Below are positions 61,722-64,000 of a stretch of DNA of 64,000 bases, piece by piece. The stretch covers positions 1,240,001 through 1,304,000 of the forward strand of contig OZ244854.1 of the NCBI GenBank assembly GCA_965220985.1, read 5' to 3'. This DNA is from JAPPHA01 sp965220985 (GTDB taxonomy: Bacteria > Pseudomonadota > Alphaproteobacteria > Rhodobacterales > Rhodobacteraceae). A program made the translations under genes and the position numbers. Under the pieces are notes generated by a model. The model made no database searches. It had not been told where the DNA came from and worked only from the letters and a program-made list of their open reading frames with translations. Positions within the stretch are counted from its first letter, which is position 1. Each line of letters begins with the position of its first letter.

Positions 61722-62070
61722 GTTGTCGACTCCGTCGTCTATGTAGTTGCGCCCTGCAAGGGATCAATTTGGCTGACAAATGCTACAATCTGGCATCTGC
61801 CAAGGCAATGTCCGGGTCGCGACAAGGTTCGAGTCATCGGCGGGCTTCGGCGTTCGGATCTTGCGATGCAAAGTTTCGCATGGGCGCGATTAACCAGAGG
61901 CTCGCGCAACAACTGAACCATCCCGGCGATGGCAGCGTGGGGTATTGCCCACCGCAGACAGTTTTCTGCGCATTGTCGACGAAAATGAGCATAATGACGA
62001 CAAAGCCAATCGATAATTGCGTGATTTGCGACTAAATTGCGCAATTGATGGCGCAGCACAGGCATGAAAA
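61722..62070. other. Divergent control region upstream of the Fic gene
   Basis: About 350 bases between divergent genes with no coding frame of interest. AT content rises toward the Fic gene, and the two AATTGCG boxes (separate entry) lie at its right end. Confidence 0.45.
62015..62046. promoter_or_regulatory. Tandem AATTGCG palindromes, candidate Fic-HTH operator
   Basis: A perfect 12-base palindrome AATTGCGCAATT (62035-62046) lies 20 bases after an imperfect copy AATTGCGTGATT (62015-62026). The second ends 24 bases before the Fic ATG. The spacing of two helical turns suggests cooperative binding by a dimer. The Fic protein itself has an N-terminal winged helix, so autoregulation is likely. 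CATAATG near 61990 is a possible -10. Confidence 0.55.
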
Positions 62071-63471
62071 ATGGCCAGACGAATTGACCCGAACAGCCTC
62101 AAGGCGATCGAAACAGTGGTCGCGCGGAAAGCGGGATACATGTCGGTGTCCGAGATTGCCGAGGCCCTGGCCTTCCCGCAACCCCGTCGAACCCTTCAGT
62201 ACCGGTTGAAATCCCTTGTCGATCGAAACCGTCTGATCAAGAAAGGATCCGGGCGTGGGGCACGATACTGCGCGCCCGAGATCTCCAGTCCTGCCGGGCA
62301 AGCGGCAACAGCAGATGTCCGCTTTCACGCACGGCAGTTGACGGAGCCACCGCTGTCAAAAGAGGGCGCCGAAGTCCTGGATGATGTCTCCCGGCCACTC
62401 TCGGAACGTCGCGTTGTCGGTTACGATCGCCTGTTCCTCGATCAATATCAACCGAATGCCAGTTTCTATCTGTCGGAACAGGAACGCGAAGAGCTGCGCA
62501 AGATTGGCGAGACGCAAGTCGTGGACGAGCCGGCAGGCGCCCACGCAAAGGAGGTCATGAATCGGTTCTTGATCGATCTCGCCTGGAACTCGAGTCGTCT
62601 CGAGGACAACACCTATTCCCTTCTCGATACTGCTCGACTGATTGAAACGAGCGAAGCGGCAGAGGGCAAGAGTCTTGTCGAAACCCAGATGATCATCAAT
62701 CACAAGCTGGCAATCGAGATTCTCGTTGAAGATGCCGAAATTGCGGGTTTTGATCGTCACACGATTTGCAATCTTCACGCAGCTCTGGCGGACAATCTTC
62801 TGCTTGACCCTCTTTCGCCAGGACGACTTCGAACCAAGCCTGTTGGCATCCATGGCTCGGCGTATCATCCGATCAACTTCCCTCAACTGATCGAAGAGTG
62901 TTTCGACATCATCCTGAGAAAAGCGTCCCTGGTCGAGGATCCGTTCGAACAGGCATTTTTTGTATTGGTGCATTTGCCGTATCTTCAGCCGTTCGAAGAC
63001 GTGAACAAGCGCACGTCACGCATTTCCACGAGCATCCCGTTCATCAAGGCAAACCTGTCTCCGCTGTCGTTCGTAGACGTTCCTCGCGATCTCTACGCGA
63101 AGGCTGTTCTCGGCGTTTACGAACTCCGGCGCACCGAACTGCTGCGCGACCTTTTCTTGTGGGCCTATCAACGGTCCGCATTGCGATACGCAAGAATAGG
63201 CCGGTTGGTCGGTGAGCCTGATCCGTTCAGATTGCTTCATGGTGCAGCCATGCGCCAAGTCGTCGGAGATGTCATTCGGCGAAGAATGGACAAGAAAGAC
63301 GCCGGCCAGCACATTGTTGATTGGGCCCACGACAACATTGGCGAAGCTGATCGAGATCGTTTTCACAATTTTGTCGAGCAGGAACTGTTGAGCCTCCACA
63401 AAGGCAATTTTGCCCTGTACCGGGTTCGACCATCCGAGTTTGCCGCTTGGCAGACCGCCTGGGACCGGTAA
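62071..63471 (+). CDS. HTH-Fic domain protein with altered active site
   Basis: A 466-residue Fic family protein. Residues 1-70 form a winged helix (MSVSEIAEALAFPQPRRTLQ, then YRLKSLVDRNRL). An inhibitory-helix-like SSRLEDN (about residue 175) fits the S/T-x-x-x-E pattern of self-inhibited Fic proteins, with Asp where Gly is usual. The active loop reads QPFEDVNKRTSR (about residue 306), where active AMP transferases have H-P-F-x-x-G-N-x-R. The Gln in place of the catalytic His and Val in place of Gly suggest another or no transfer activity. The QPFxDVNKR form seems to be a subfamily trait rather than a local mutation. Confidence 0.87.
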   Translation: MARRIDPNSLKAIETVVARKAGYMSVSEIAEALAFPQPRRTLQYRLKSLVDRNRLIKKGSGRGARYCAPEISSPAGQAATADVRFHARQLTEPPLSKEGAEVLDDVSRPLSERRVVGYDRLFLDQYQPNASFYLSEQEREELRKIGETQVVDEPAGAHAKEVMNRFLIDLAWNSSRLEDNTYSLLDTARLIETSEAAEGKSLVETQMIINHKLAIEILVEDAEIAGFDRHTICNLHAALADNLLLDPLSPGRLRTKPVGIHGSAYHPINFPQLIEECFDIILRKASLVEDPFEQAFFVLVHLPYLQPFEDVNKRTSRISTSIPFIKANLSPLSFVDVPRDLYAKAVLGVYELRRTELLRDLFLWAYQRSALRYARIGRLVGEPDPFRLLHGAAMRQVVGDVIRRRMDKKDAGQHIVDWAHDNIGEADRDRFHNFVEQELLSLHKGNFALYRVRPSEFAAWQTAWDR

Positions 63472-63975
63472 GGCAGACTGAATTTCAAAAACGACTGCCC
63501 AATTTGACAGTGTGGCTTTAACTGCCACCAAAAATGTGACGTCCCGCATTGGTGTGCGGAGTCGTTGCTTGACCACTCGCAAGACACCGAACCGGCACCA
63601 CGAGTGTGGCCGGCGAGACAAGTGTCACCTCCCAGGCGTCGGAATTGGTGCGGAGCAACAGAAAAGGACGCAGCAAGCGACGAACCGGACGATCATGTCG
63701 TTGCACTCGCGCCGGTTGCATTTCTGCAGGGACCGGATGTGACGACGGGGATGTCATGTCGATGCAGATGACGCGCTCGGCATGAAATCCCCTTGATCAT
63801 TGGGAATGCCGTCCGGAAAATGGCCGTTGTTGGAAGCGGTTCGCCTCGCGGCCGTCGTGGTCGCTCGCACGTTGACGCATGGTTCGCAAGACATTGGGCG
63901 AAGGCGGACAATCGCGTTCGCTGCCGCAAGCCAAAGCGACCGGTTCACTGATCAGGTTTCGAGAAAATCTGGATG
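63472..63975. other. Intergenic stretch between the Fic gene and the tRNA
   Basis: About 500 bases with several overlapping short frames on both strands but no recognisable motif or ribosome binding site. It may hold remnants of mobile DNA next to the tRNA, but no integrase or attachment repeat could be identified. Confidence 0.4.
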
Positions 63976-64000
63976 TGGTGAGCCCGACAGGATTCGAACC
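63976..64000 (-). tRNA. 3' end of a tRNA gene (identity not visible)
   Basis: On the minus strand the last 25 bases read GGTTCGAATCC, TGT, CGGGCTCA and CCA. These are a T-loop, T-stem, seven-base 3' acceptor strand (CGGGCTC), discriminator A and an encoded CCA. The rest of the tRNA, including the anticodon, is outside the window. A 5' acceptor strand of GAGCCCG would be expected, compatible with tRNA-Lys among others. Confidence 0.85.

Noticed and set aside
63472..63975. Several short frames near the tRNA that might be mobile-element cargo
   Set aside because: No integrase, no direct repeat of the tRNA end and no conserved motif were seen.

Overview
The window is GC-rich, densely packed chromosomal DNA with short intergenic gaps and many ATGA-type stop/start overlaps. 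The protein families fit an alphaproteobacterium, probably a heterotroph that uses dissolved organic matter: tripartite tricarboxylate transporters, an aerobic phenylacetate (paa) cluster, the beta-hydroxyaspartate cycle (bhc) cluster, an alphaproteobacterial EF-G-like protein, UbiH, Trm112 and YbbN. No complete insertion sequence, prophage or CRISPR array was seen. All identifications were made by reading translated sequence and motifs; no database search was run.

Layout. 1-8.2 kb is a catabolic and transport region. A minus-strand operon (Rieske oxygenase, TauD-type dioxygenase, MBL hydrolase) is followed by a cut-off TctB-like gene. Divergent from it are a TctA-TctB fusion, a TctC binding protein and a beta-propeller protein. 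8.7-14.3 kb holds upp, then a fossil higBA toxin-antitoxin pair, then three tandem copies of a two-gene unit (a small CFI-box-like protein plus an exported ankyrin-repeat protein) in different stages of decay, and a STAS protein. 14.5-20 kb holds an ammonium transporter, an EF-G-like protein with a degenerate GTPase domain, and an amidase. 20.5-23.3 kb is a single-gene MmeI-type restriction-modification enzyme. 23.6-28.7 kb is an oligopeptide-type ABC transporter operon on the minus strand.

29.1-34.7 kb is a complete bhc cluster (bhcR divergent from bhcABCD), which converts two glyoxylate to oxaloacetate without carbon loss. A YtcJ-like amidohydrolase follows. 37-47.9 kb is the paa cluster: paaJ-paaABCDE on plus, paaG-paaI-paaK on minus, and paaZ-paaX on plus. 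No intact paaF or paaH is present; a short fossil resembling the two ends of a FadB-type fusion protein lies upstream of paaZ.

48-50.9 kb holds a membrane LytTR regulator divergent from a DUF2141 secreted protein and a Tat-exported carotenoid oxygenase. 51.2-53.3 kb is an AbiE-like type IV toxin-antitoxin pair with a readable promoter and an operator at its expected start of transcription. 53.4-56 kb holds a sugar oxidoreductase and an aminotransferase, probably for an amino-sugar of the cell surface. 56.2-57 kb is an unrecognised pair including a small zinc ribbon. 57.2-61.7 kb is housekeeping (UbiH, Trm112, YbbN, exonuclease III, a TIGR00027-type methyltransferase). 62-63.5 kb is an HTH-Fic protein whose catalytic His is replaced by Gln. 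The 3' end of a tRNA gene on the minus strand closes the window.
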